Assembly (NCBI GenBank): GCA_031270755.1
Contig: JAISWV010000254.1
Location: 1 to 5,505, forward strand
DNA from: Synergistaceae bacterium
GTDB lineage: Bacteria > Synergistota > Synergistia > Synergistales > Aminobacteriaceae
Length of the DNA: 5,505 bases
Direction: 5' to 3'
The translations under genes were made by a program, and so were the position numbers. Positions 1-5,377 of this stretch are shown in pieces. Each line of letters begins with the position of its first letter. Position 1 is the first letter of the stretch. The notes below the pieces were generated by a model that searched no databases, had not been told where the DNA came from, and was given only the letters and a program-made list of their open reading frames with translations.

Positions 1-5
1 AGGAG
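1..5 (+). promoter_or_regulatory. Ribosome binding site of the PspA-family gene
   Basis: AGGAG at the very left edge lies 6 bases before the ATG at 12, a canonical Shine-Dalgarno arrangement. It fixes the start of the PspA-family gene. The promoter lies outside the window. Confidence 0.8.
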
Positions 6-11
6 AAAAAG

Positions 12-680
12 ATGAGTATCTTGGAAAGGTTCAGCACCATCATGAGGGCAAACATCAACGCGCTGCTTGACAAATGCGAGGACCCGGCGAAAATGATCGA
101 CCAATACCAGATCGATTTGAAGGAGAACCTCGCCGAGGTCAAACAGGAAACCGCCAGCGTAATGGCGGTGGAAAAGCGGTGTTCGCGGCAATATGACGAG
201 AACGAAGAGGAAATCAGAAAATACCGCAATCTTGCAAAGAAAGCGGTGGATGCCGGAAATGATGGGGACGCGAAGGTTTTCATCAAAAAATATATGGAGC
301 TGGAAGAAAAGCGCGCGCCTCTCGAAAACAACAAAAAAATTGCCGTGGAGAATGCTACGCACATAAGGCAAATGCACGATAAACTCGTCGAGGATATCCA
401 AACCCTTGAAGGGCGCAAAGCGCAGATTAAATCCACGATGACGGTAGCAAAAACGACCGAGAGACTGAACAGGCTCGGCGACCCTTTGAGCAAGGCTTCG
501 GATGTCGGCGCTAAATTCAGCGACATGGAAGAAAAAGCGAACCGGATGCTGGATGAGGCGCAGTCGAAGTCGGAACTTTACGCTCCAGTGACAGGCGAGG
601 CGGATTCCCTCGCTAAGAAGTATGTAGGGGCAACAGGCGCGGACATTGAAGCGGAATTGAACCGGCTTAAAAACGGTTAG
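12..680 (+). CDS. pspA: PspA/IM30 family membrane-stress protein
   Basis: A 222-residue PspA/IM30 (ESCRT-III-like) protein. The family coats the inner face of the cytoplasmic membrane, supporting membrane integrity and, in some bacteria, regulating the phage-shock response. What is visible: an N-terminal amphipathic start (MSILERFSTIMRANINALLD) typical of the membrane-binding helix, the 'EDPAKMIDQYQ' segment that matches the family's usual 'EDPEKMLDQ' pattern, then a long, highly charged, almost proline-free helical region (about residues 25-190) expected to form the coiled-coil hairpin. The length equals that of E. coli PspA (222 aa), and the protein ends in a short LNRLKNG tail. The ATG at 12 has an AGGAG site 6 bases upstream. 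No pspB, pspC or pspF is visible, so it may act alone as in Bacillus LiaH or cyanobacterial Vipp1. A terminator hairpin at 751-784 separates it from the downstream genes. Confidence 0.94.
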   Translation: MSILERFSTIMRANINALLDKCEDPAKMIDQYQIDLKENLAEVKQETASVMAVEKRCSRQYDENEEEIRKYRNLAKKAVDAGNDGDAKVFIKKYMELEEKRAPLENNKKIAVENATHIRQMHDKLVEDIQTLEGRKAQIKSTMTVAKTTERLNRLGDPLSKASDVGAKFSDMEEKANRMLDEAQSKSELYAPVTGEADSLAKKYVGATGADIEAELNRLKNG

Positions 681-750
681 AGTCGGGGTCGGGTTTTGAG
701 CCGAAAAAGTTGCAGTGCCGAAAGACCCGTTTCTTTTCTCAGAAAAAAAT

Positions 751-786
751 AAATGGCTTTCTCGAGTCTGTGAGAAAGCCATTTTT
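751..786 (+). terminator. Strong intrinsic terminator after the PspA-family gene
   Basis: A perfect 13-bp inverted repeat: AAATGGCTTTCTC (751-763) and GAGAAAGCCATTT (772-784) around an 8-base loop. A T-run (782-786) follows on the plus strand and an A-run (743-749) precedes it, so it could also stop minus-strand transcription. It lies 70 bases after the PspA stop. A weaker pairing further upstream (690-697 with 722-729, followed by TTTCTTTTC) might be a second, minor terminator. Confidence 0.88.
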
Positions 787-792
787 AAAAAC

Positions 793-884
793 TATACTCA
801 AGAGCGGATAGCTTTGCCAGAAAGCGAAAACTCCCTGCGCAAAGCAGCCCAAGCCCTTGGCAAATGTTTTGGGCCGTGAGTATA
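793..884. repeat. Pairing-rich spacer segment closed by an 8-bp inverted repeat
   Basis: TATACTCA (793-800) is the reverse complement of TGAGTATA (877-884). Inside are further possible stems: GCTTT/AAAGC (811-815, 821-825), CTGC/GCAG (835-838, 844-847) and GCCCAA/TTGGGC (847-852, 869-874). Competing pairings exist, GCTTTGC (811-817) with GCAAAGC (839-845) and TTTGCCA (813-819) with TGGCAAA (858-864). The segment lies between the PspA terminator and the duplicated gene fragment. It may be a small non-autonomous element, a structured RNA, or the scar of a rearrangement. No family is recognised. Confidence 0.4.
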
Positions 885-886
885 AC
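857..886 (+). promoter_or_regulatory. Candidate sigma70 promoter for the exported-protein/TIR operon
   Basis: TTGGCA (857-862) is one base from TTGACA, and TATAAC (881-886) is one base from TATAAT. The spacer is 18 bases. Transcription would start near 893, upstream of the orphan TPR fragment and of the 1265-3879 gene pair. A TGAC-ATAA-GTCA palindrome (887-898) would sit over the predicted start point and could be an operator. The call rests on consensus match alone. Confidence 0.4.
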
Positions 887-918
887 TGACATAAGTCATT
901 GTTAAGTCGAGGTTTATC

Positions 919-1233
919 TTGGTGGAGGCGGATCTCCATAGCCGGGAGGCGATCGAGGTAAAGAGAACCCTGCTGGCCAGGGACACGGAAAACGTGGACT
1001 CGCGGTTCCACTTGGCGACGTCCCTTGCTTATGGAGGAGTGTTGCGGGCGGACATAGGCGACGATGCCGGGGCGAAGGCTCTTCTCGAGGAGGCCCTGGA
1101 GATTTTGACGCCTCTGGACTATCCCAGGAAAGGCGCTTGTAACGCTATGCTCGGACTGGTGAAAACGCAGCTCGACACGCTGAAAAGTAAATCCAATCGG
1201 AGACGAAGCGATGGTGCTGACGCGCAAAATTGA
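919..1233 (+). pseudogene. Orphan 3' fragment of a TIR-TPR gene
   Basis: This 104-codon open frame repeats the last ~101 residues of the TIR-TPR protein encoded at 2161-3879, with 8 amino-acid differences and no indels. It holds only the final TPR-like helices (AEALL-type pattern 'AKALLEEALEILTPL') and the hydrophilic tail. The TIR domain, membrane helix and most TPR units are absent. A TTG at 919 or GTG at 922 could serve as start, with GAGG at 909-912 upstream, so translation of a small soluble piece cannot be excluded. Of 14 base differences from the intact copy, 8 change the amino acid and 6 are silent, as expected for sequence no longer under selection. The reading is a remnant of a duplicated neighbour. 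Its left boundary, near 921-927, coincides with the end of the pairing-rich spacer. Confidence 0.85.
927..1230 (+). repeat. Direct repeat, left copy
   Basis: About 304 bp match 3573-3876 at a constant offset of 2646 bp, with 14 mismatches (about 95% identity) and no gaps. Similarity fades left of 927 and stops after the shared CGCGCAAAA before the two different stop codons (TGA here, TAA in the right copy). Confidence 0.93.
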
Positions 1234-1264
1234 GAAACAACGGTATGAACCGGGGGGAAACGAT

Positions 1265-2164
1265 ATGACGCACCGGAAAATTTTTATCATCTCCTCCATA
1301 AGCCTTACCCTCGTCCTTTCATTTTTTACGTTAACGGAGGCTGCCCTCAAAAATTTCGAAAATATCTCTCTCGACGTGCCGGACGATTGGCAGGTCACGG
1401 AGGAAAAAGAGGACGGAGCGGTCATGGCGGCGTCGCCGGGCAGCGCCGCCGTGGTCGCCGTGATGGTGTCCGAGGACGACGCGAAAGGAGTGGACTCGAA
1501 AACCTACGCCGAGGTCATCGCGGACGCCCATAAGGGCACCCCGCCCAGGGAGACCGAAGGCGGGCGGTACGCGTTTACGTACAGGACTCCCGAGGGGAAA
1601 TTGGGCCGCCTTTGCGCATGGGCGGAGAACGGTACCGGGCTCCTTTGGATGGCTATAGGCGGACACCCGGAACTTGCGGGCGTGCTTGCCTCAGTCAAGA
1701 TCAGGGGCGAACACCCCGGCATCGAGGAAACTGTCGCCATGCTGGCCGCCGGGGATTTCGGGCATTTCTCGGCCGACGTCCCCACGGGCTGGGAAACGGA
1801 AGACGACGGTGCGGGCGGGGTGACGATCACGTCGCCGGGTAACGCGGCGATCCTCCTGGTCAACGTGGAAACGATGGCGGACGGGGAGGACTCCGAGGCG
1901 TTGGCGGACGAGATGGAGAAAGAAATGGCCGCTCAGGGGCACACCATCGGAGAACGCGAGAAAAGAAGCGAGGGATACTATAAAATACCCATCACGAACC
2001 AGGCGGGCGTCTCCGGTTTTGTTTTGAGCGGTGTGGAGGACGGCGTGGCCGATACGATGTTGGTGATCGGAGAACACCGGGACTTGAAAAAACTGCTGCG
2101 CTCGATGAAAGCCGGATACGGCCGCGGCCAGCTCGCCAAAATGTTCGGGGAGGCACGTCAGTGA
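1265..2164 (+). CDS. Exported protein with two tandem related domains (PsbP/DUF1795-like pattern)
   Basis: A 299-residue protein of unknown function. The ATG at 1265 is preferred over the in-frame ATG at 1211, because 1265 begins a clean signal peptide (residues 1-26, MTHRKIFIIS..., hydrophobic core, likely cut after TEA) and has a G-rich site (GGGGGGA, 1252-1258) upstream, whereas 1211 lies inside the duplicated TPR fragment. The mature part has two halves of the same design: residues about 30-146 open with NFENISLDVPDDWQV, and about 164-285 open with DFGHFSADVPTGWET. Each continues with an 'ASPGSAAV'/'TSPGNAAI' strand, a charged helix and a final 'HPEL/HRDL...LLRSMK' segment. The 'lDVPxgW' opening recalls PsbP/DUF1795 (DcrB-like) exported domains. 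That link is a recollection of pattern. No catalytic motif is seen. It probably acts in the periplasm. Its stop overlaps the TIR gene by 4 bp, implying joint translation and a shared role. Confidence 0.85.
   Translation: MTHRKIFIISSISLTLVLSFFTLTEAALKNFENISLDVPDDWQVTEEKEDGAVMAASPGSAAVVAVMVSEDDAKGVDSKTYAEVIADAHKGTPPRETEGGRYAFTYRTPEGKLGRLCAWAENGTGLLWMAIGGHPELAGVLASVKIRGEHPGIEETVAMLAAGDFGHFSADVPTGWETEDDGAGGVTITSPGNAAILLVNVETMADGEDSEALADEMEKEMAAQGHTIGEREKRSEGYYKIPITNQAGVSGFVLSGVEDGVADTMLVIGEHRDLKKLLRSMKAGYGRGQLAKMFGEARQ
2147..2164 (+). promoter_or_regulatory. Ribosome binding site and 4-bp stop/start overlap
   Basis: GGGGAGG (2147-2153) is 7 bases before a GTG at 2161. That GTG shares GTGA with the TGA stop (2162-2164) of the upstream gene. 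This supports the GTG as the true start of the TIR gene and indicates translational coupling. Confidence 0.8.
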
Positions 2165-3879
2165 CGTATAAATATTATGCTTTCATAAGCTACAAGCGGG
2201 GCGGGGCCGACGAGAAATACGCTTCCTGGCTGCAACGCCGTCTGGAGAGATACCGAATTCCGGCAATAACCGGCATTCAGAACCTGCCCAAACGCCTGAA
2301 AGTCTTTCGGGACAAAACAGACTTGGGCTCCCATGCCTCTCTCGGCGAAGGGCTGTCCCGCAACCTGGAAAATTCTCGTTTTCTTATCGTCGTTTGTTCG
2401 CCGAGAAGCGCCGAATCTCCTTATGTGGCGGATGAAGTGCGCTGGTTTCTGGAGAACGCAAGGGGGGAAAACATCCTCCCTTTCATCATCGAAGGAACGC
2501 CCGAGCCGCGGAACGAACGCGAACAGCAATGCTATCCCTCTGTTCTTCCTCACTCGATTCTCGGCGTAACGCTCTCGGACGGCACGCGGGAAGAGGCGTT
2601 CATAAAAATCCTGGCGCGCCTTCTGCAAGTCGATTACCCGGACCTCTACCGCAGACACCTGCGGGCCACGAGGCGACTTGTCATGCAGGCGCTGGCGGGA
2701 ACTCTCGCCGTTCTCGCCCTGATGGCGGTTTTGGCCCTGTGGGCGGTCTCCGCCGAGCGGAGGGCGACCGAACAGAGACTGGAAGCCGAAAGCCTGATAC
2801 GCTTCCTCACCTTCGACATGGCCGACGAGGCGTTCGACTATATTCCCATTCGCGCGCGGCTGGCCATAAGCGAGCGGATACAGGGCTACTACGACAGGTG
2901 GGGCGTGCGTAACCGGGAGATCGACTATTCAAGGGCGAAATATCTGATGGACAGAGCCACAACTGCCCGAATGGCCGGAAACGAGGCGAAAAACAGGCGA
3001 ATACGCATGGAGGCCCTCGATGTCCTGGAACGGCTCCATTCCGCCGAGCCCGATAACGAATTGTATTTCGAGCTTTACGATCAGGTGCTGCGTCAAGTCG
3101 GCGCTCTCTGGGTCGATGACGATCCGGAAAAAACGAAAAGCCATTACCGAAAAAGCCTAGAGGCGGCGCGCGGTTTTGTCGGGCGCAACCCCGGCGCGGG
3201 CGCGGCGCGAGCGCAATTGGCCGACGCTCTTTCGACCCTCGGGGCGAGATATGTTGTCGAGGGCGAGCTTCAGGCCGCCCTGCCCTTCCTCACGGAAAGC
3301 GCGAAGACATGGGAAGAGCTGTTTCTGCGCTTTCCACAGATGAACGGGGAGCCTTACTATATCGAAAAAATCGCGGAGTTGTCCGCCTCGTTCAGCCACT
3401 TTTTCAGGCTTCAGGGGAACATGGAGGCCGCCGCCGCTTGGTCTGAAAAAGCTCTTGCCTCCTATGAGAATTTACGCGGAATGGACCCGGACAACCTGAA
3501 CACACTCTTCCTCTACGGAGGAGAACTCGACAACGCCACGATGCTGGAAACGGGATTGGGCCGGCTGGCGTCGGCGGATATCCATAGCCGGGAGGCGATC
3601 GAGGTAAAGAGGACCCTGCTGGCCAGGGATACGGAAAACGTGGACTCGCGGTTCCACTTGGCGACGTCCCTCGCTTATGGAGGGGTGTTGCGGACGGACA
3701 TGGGCGACGATGCCGGGGCGAAGGCTCTTCTCGAGGAGGCCCTGGAGATTTTGACGCCTCTGGACTACCCCAGGAAAGGCGCATATAACGCTATGCTCGA
3801 ACTGGTGAAAACGCAGCTCGACACGCTGAAAAGTAAATCCAATGGGAGACGAAACGATGGTGCTGACGCGCAAAAATAA
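2161..3879 (+). CDS. TIR domain - transmembrane helix - TPR protein
   Basis: 572 residues. The TIR domain covers about residues 4-135: 'YYAFISYKRG' (first strand), 'FRDKTDLGSHASL' (BB-loop region, 49-61), 'FLIVVCSPRSAESPYVADEV' (74-93). Glu92 falls where the catalytic glutamate of NAD-cleaving TIR enzymes is found, so NADase activity is plausible, though only scaffold TIRs are known for some families. An RRHLRATRRL stretch (164-173) precedes one hydrophobic helix (about 173-197, QALAGTLAVLALMAVLALWA). The positive-inside rule puts the TIR domain in the cytoplasm and the rest outside. Residues about 200-545 are helical with degenerate TPR-like units (e.g. 'ALPFLTESAKTWEELFLRFP', 'AAAWSEKALASYENLRGMDP', 'AKALLEEALEILTPL'), followed by a Lys/Asp-rich tail. 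Co-translated with the exported protein upstream. Candidate roles are envelope sensing, defence or stress signalling, all unproven. The last 101 codons are duplicated at 919-1233. Confidence 0.92.
   Translation: MTYKYYAFISYKRGGADEKYASWLQRRLERYRIPAITGIQNLPKRLKVFRDKTDLGSHASLGEGLSRNLENSRFLIVVCSPRSAESPYVADEVRWFLENARGENILPFIIEGTPEPRNEREQQCYPSVLPHSILGVTLSDGTREEAFIKILARLLQVDYPDLYRRHLRATRRLVMQALAGTLAVLALMAVLALWAVSAERRATEQRLEAESLIRFLTFDMADEAFDYIPIRARLAISERIQGYYDRWGVRNREIDYSRAKYLMDRATTARMAGNEAKNRRIRMEALDVLERLHSAEPDNELYFELYDQVLRQVGALWVDDDPEKTKSHYRKSLEAARGFVGRNPGAGAARAQLADALSTLGARYVVEGELQAALPFLTESAKTWEELFLRFPQMNGEPYYIEKIAELSASFSHFFRLQGNMEAAAAWSEKALASYENLRGMDPDNLNTLFLYGGELDNATMLETGLGRLASADIHSREAIEVKRTLLARDTENVDSRFHLATSLAYGGVLRTDMGDDAGAKALLEEALEILTPLDYPRKGAYNAMLELVKTQLDTLKSKSNGRRNDGADAQK
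3573..3876 (+). repeat. Direct repeat, right copy (3' end of the TIR-TPR gene)
   Basis: Partner of 927-1230. Here the repeat is in its native place, as the last ~101 codons of the TIR-TPR gene. It codes for the last TPR-like helices and the hydrophilic tail. Confidence 0.93.
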
Positions 3880-3883
3880 GAAC

Positions 3884-3988
3884 ATGAAACACGTATTCAT
3901 ATTCTCCAGCGCAACGCCGTCCAGCCGTCGCCGCCTTTCGGCATTCCTGCGAAAAGAGATTCGTGTCTATTTTCATTGCTTGTTGTGA
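3884..3988 (+). other. 34-codon ORF right after the TIR gene, possible remnant of a second exported-protein gene
   Basis: The ATG at 3884 comes 4 bases after the TIR stop and reads MKHVFIFSSATPSS..., ending in TGA at 3986-3988. The opening is reminiscent of the signal-peptide start of the exported protein (MTHRKIFIISSIS), and it occupies the same position relative to the repeated TPR end. After about ten codons the ORF enters antisense ankyrin-like sequence, becomes arginine-rich and looks non-coding. It could be the broken start of a second copy of the exported-protein gene, or chance. No ribosome binding site of note is seen. Confidence 0.25.
3897..3947 (-). pseudogene. Ankyrin-repeat gene scrap
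   Basis: On the minus strand this stretch reads GMPKGGDGWTALRWRI then stop. The core GGDGWTALR matches the last repeat of the neighbouring ankyrin protein (DGDGWTALRYA). At DNA level 3909-3935 and 4381-4407 agree at 23 of 27 bases. Nothing ankyrin-like is evident to the right of 3947 in this frame. It looks like a residue of a second ankyrin gene or of a recombination between such genes. It is short, so chance or convergent codon use is possible. Confidence 0.45.
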
Positions 3989-4021
3989 TCTCTGATCATG
4001 ACCGGCTAAATTGAACGACTG

Positions 4022-4248
4022 TTACCACGCTCGTGGTTTGAATCCTTTCGGTATATCGATTTTCATGGTGTCTCCAGACTGAGAAACCACAAAAAATCAA
4101 TTTTCAACGCATATTTTTTCACATAGTCGTTAATTATCGCTCCCGCTACGGCACCGTAAAACTTTCGCGTGTTTTGGTGCGTATCCGCGTAGTGCCGCAG
4201 CGTTTCCATTCTTTCGACGTGGTCCTTGATATCGTCAATTTTCAATTG
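4022..4248 (-). pseudogene. Frameshifted C-terminal remnant of a PD-(D/E)XK nuclease-like (DUF3782-type) protein
   Basis: From 4248 leftwards the minus strand reads QLKIDDIKDHVERMETLRHY, then RKFYGAVAGAIINDYVKKYALK. At about 4099-4104 the sense continues two frames away, after a TGA (4097-4099) where a GGA codon is expected: FFVVSQSGDTMKIDIPKGF then KPRAW and a TAA at 4022-4024. Together this reproduces the end of a family I remember as coiled-coil proteins with a restriction-endonuclease-like domain, ending in '...GAVAG...YAxxxGxFVIxQSGDT...F.PRAW'. The reading is consistent with loss of one A in an A-run plus a G-to-T change. The upstream half, with the coiled coil and the E-x-K catalytic motif, is missing. 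The open frame continues rightwards to a TTG at 4311 but is not family-like there. It is a dead gene end. The exact family name is less certain than the frameshift. Confidence 0.7.
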
Positions 4249-4273
4249 AGACCCCGAAAGAAGACGGATCTGA

Positions 4274-4290
4274 AAGAACAAATTGTTCTT
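4274..4290. repeat. 17-bp near-perfect palindrome
   Basis: AAGAACAA (4274-4281), one central A, TTGTTCTT (4283-4290). It lies 28 bases beyond the ankyrin stop, at the truncated edge of the nuclease-like remnant. It could be part of the ankyrin gene's transcription end, an operator, or the end of a lost element. Confidence 0.5.
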
Positions 4291-4294
4291 GAAC

Positions 4295-4316
4295 GCGGCT
4301 CCTCTACGCAAGCCGC
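4295..4316 (-). terminator. Stem-loop just after the ankyrin gene, possible transcription end
   Basis: GCGGCT (4295-4300) and AGCCGC (4311-4316) form a 6-bp GC-rich stem with a 10-base loop, starting 1 base after the ankyrin stop codon on the minus strand. No T-run follows directly. Together with the AT-rich palindrome at 4274-4290 it may end transcription, but it is not a textbook intrinsic terminator. Confidence 0.35.
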
Positions 4317-4317
4317 T

Positions 4318-5373
4318 TCATTTCGCTCCCTTTTGGATCAAAAGTTCTGCCGCTTCCTCGTTGCCGAACTCCGTGGCGTATCGCAGCGCTGTCCAGCCGT
4401 CGCCGTCCTTCGCGTTCAAATTCGCCCCCGCCTCGACCAGCGCGTCGACGACGAGAACCGCGCCCTTCCGCGCGGCGGCTATCAAGGGTGTGAGCCCGTC
4501 GCGGTCCCGGGCTTCGAGTTTCGCGCCTGCGGCGATCAACGTCCTCACGATCTCCGCGTCCCCGGATTCGCAGGCCAAAGACAGGGCGGTGGCGTCGTCG
4601 ACGGTGGTGGCATCGACGTCTCCTCCCGAGCGGATCAAGAAAGAAAGCAAGTCGATATGCCCCCGGTAGGCGGCGGACATCACGGGCGTAATTCCATCGC
4701 GGTCCGGGACGTTCACGTCGGCCGAAGCCGTCACGAGGGCCTCGGCGATTTGAAGGTCTCCGCTGACCGTGGACCACAAAAGCGCCGTCCAGCCGGCCCC
4801 GTCTTCGGCGTTCGTGGAGGCTCCGGCGGCGAGGAGCGCATTGACCGTGCCGATGCTTCCCTTGCCGGCGGCCAGCATCAAAGGCGTGACGCCTTCTTCA
4901 TTGCGCGTGTCCACGTAAGCTCCCGACTCTATCAAAAGTTTCGACACGTCTTCCCGGTTTTCCAGCACGGAGGACAGAAGAGCCGTCATGTACCGGGACG
5001 CCTGAATGTCCAAGTCGGCCGAGGCGGCGATCAATTTTTCCACGATGGAGACGTCCGACTTTATCGTGGACCACATCAAGGCGGTCCAACCGTCTCCGTC
5101 CTGAGCGTTGACGTCGACGGAGGCCTGCAGCAGGACCTCGACAATTTCCGGGCGGTTCACGCTGACCACCAACATCAGGGGCGTCAAACCGTTTTCGTCG
5201 GGTTCGTTGACGTCGGCCCATCCGGCAATGGCTTCCGCTACCGCTTCAGGGCTTCCGTCGGCGCAAAGCTCGAAAAACTCGGAGGACGCGTAAGCCCAAC
5301 CGGCGCCGAAAAAGAGAATGAAAACGAGAATGAGGCGGGGCGGCAGAAAATAGCGGAACGTATGAGATTTCAA
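4318..5373 (-). CDS. Exported ankyrin-repeat protein
   Basis: 351 residues. The start is a TTG (5371-5373) with GGAGG 7 bases upstream, and it opens with a signal peptide (residues 1-29, hydrophobic core LILVFILFFGAGWAYA, likely cut after AYA). A capping segment (about 31-58, 'FFELCADGSPEAVAEAIAGW') is followed by nine ~33-residue ankyrin repeats from about 59 to the C-terminus, each with the G-x-T-A/P-L helix start and a 'xLLxAGAdvNa' end. Repeat 3 (SRYMTALLSS) and repeat 7 (DDATALSLAC) are the most degenerate. Ankyrin stacks bind other proteins, and this one would work in the periplasm or at the surface. No catalytic domain is attached. It lies head-to-tail behind another gene ending 4 bases upstream, suggesting an operon, and is convergent with the TIR operon. 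The partner is unknown. Confidence 0.92.
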   Translation of the reverse strand: MKSHTFRYFLPPRLILVFILFFGAGWAYASSEFFELCADGSPEAVAEAIAGWADVNEPDENGLTPLMLVVSVNRPEIVEVLLQASVDVNAQDGDGWTALMWSTIKSDVSIVEKLIAASADLDIQASRYMTALLSSVLENREDVSKLLIESGAYVDTRNEEGVTPLMLAAGKGSIGTVNALLAAGASTNAEDGAGWTALLWSTVSGDLQIAEALVTASADVNVPDRDGITPVMSAAYRGHIDLLSFLIRSGGDVDATTVDDATALSLACESGDAEIVRTLIAAGAKLEARDRDGLTPLIAAARKGAVLVVDALVEAGANLNAKDGDGWTALRYATEFGNEEAAELLIQKGAK

Positions 5374-5377
5374 TTTT

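Larger units (their letters stand above)
3880..4317. other. Gene-free stretch filled with gene debris
   Basis: This 438-bp gap between the TIR gene and the convergent ankyrin gene holds no intact gene. It contains a 34-codon ORF (3884-3988), an ankyrin-repeat scrap (minus, 3897-3947), and the degraded end of a nuclease-like protein (minus, 4022-4248). Between 4248 and 4317 are two inverted repeats. The part from about 3985 to 4300 is visibly more AT-rich than the flanking genes. No clear intrinsic terminator for the TIR gene was found. A small hairpin, TGATC-TCT-GATCA (3986-3998), lacks a T-run. Confidence 0.6.

Noticed and set aside
793..884. tRNA, because of the four-stem layout
   Set aside because: Spacing, missing T-loop and anticodon-arm signatures and the 8-bp closing stem do not fit a tRNA.
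901..907. Integron attC core site GTTAAGT
   Set aside because: It matches GTTRRRY, but no complementary RYYYAAC partner with proper spacing is present and no integrase is seen.
1211..1264. Upstream ATG at 1211 as the start of the exported protein
   Set aside because: It lies inside the duplicated TPR fragment and would put 18 hydrophilic residues before a clean signal peptide. The ATG at 1265 fits better.
739..1425. Long minus-strand open frame across the terminator and TPR fragment
   Set aside because: It is antisense to two plus-strand regions and runs through the terminator hairpin. A similar antisense frame occurs at 3472-3900 only because that DNA is duplicated.
4025..4036. CCACG-CT-CGTGG palindrome as an operator or terminator
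   Set aside because: It overlaps the last codons (PRAW) of the nuclease-like remnant and is explained by coding sequence. It has no T-run.
4063..4311. An intact 82-residue minus-strand gene
   Set aside because: Only its middle is family-like. Its end is frameshifted (LKIDFLWFLSLETP) and its beginning lacks similarity, so it is treated as part of the 4022-4248 remnant.
4304..4777. Arginine-rich minus-strand open frame inside the ankyrin gene
   Set aside because: It is a shadow frame of the GC-rich ankyrin repeats with low-complexity Arg/Gly composition.
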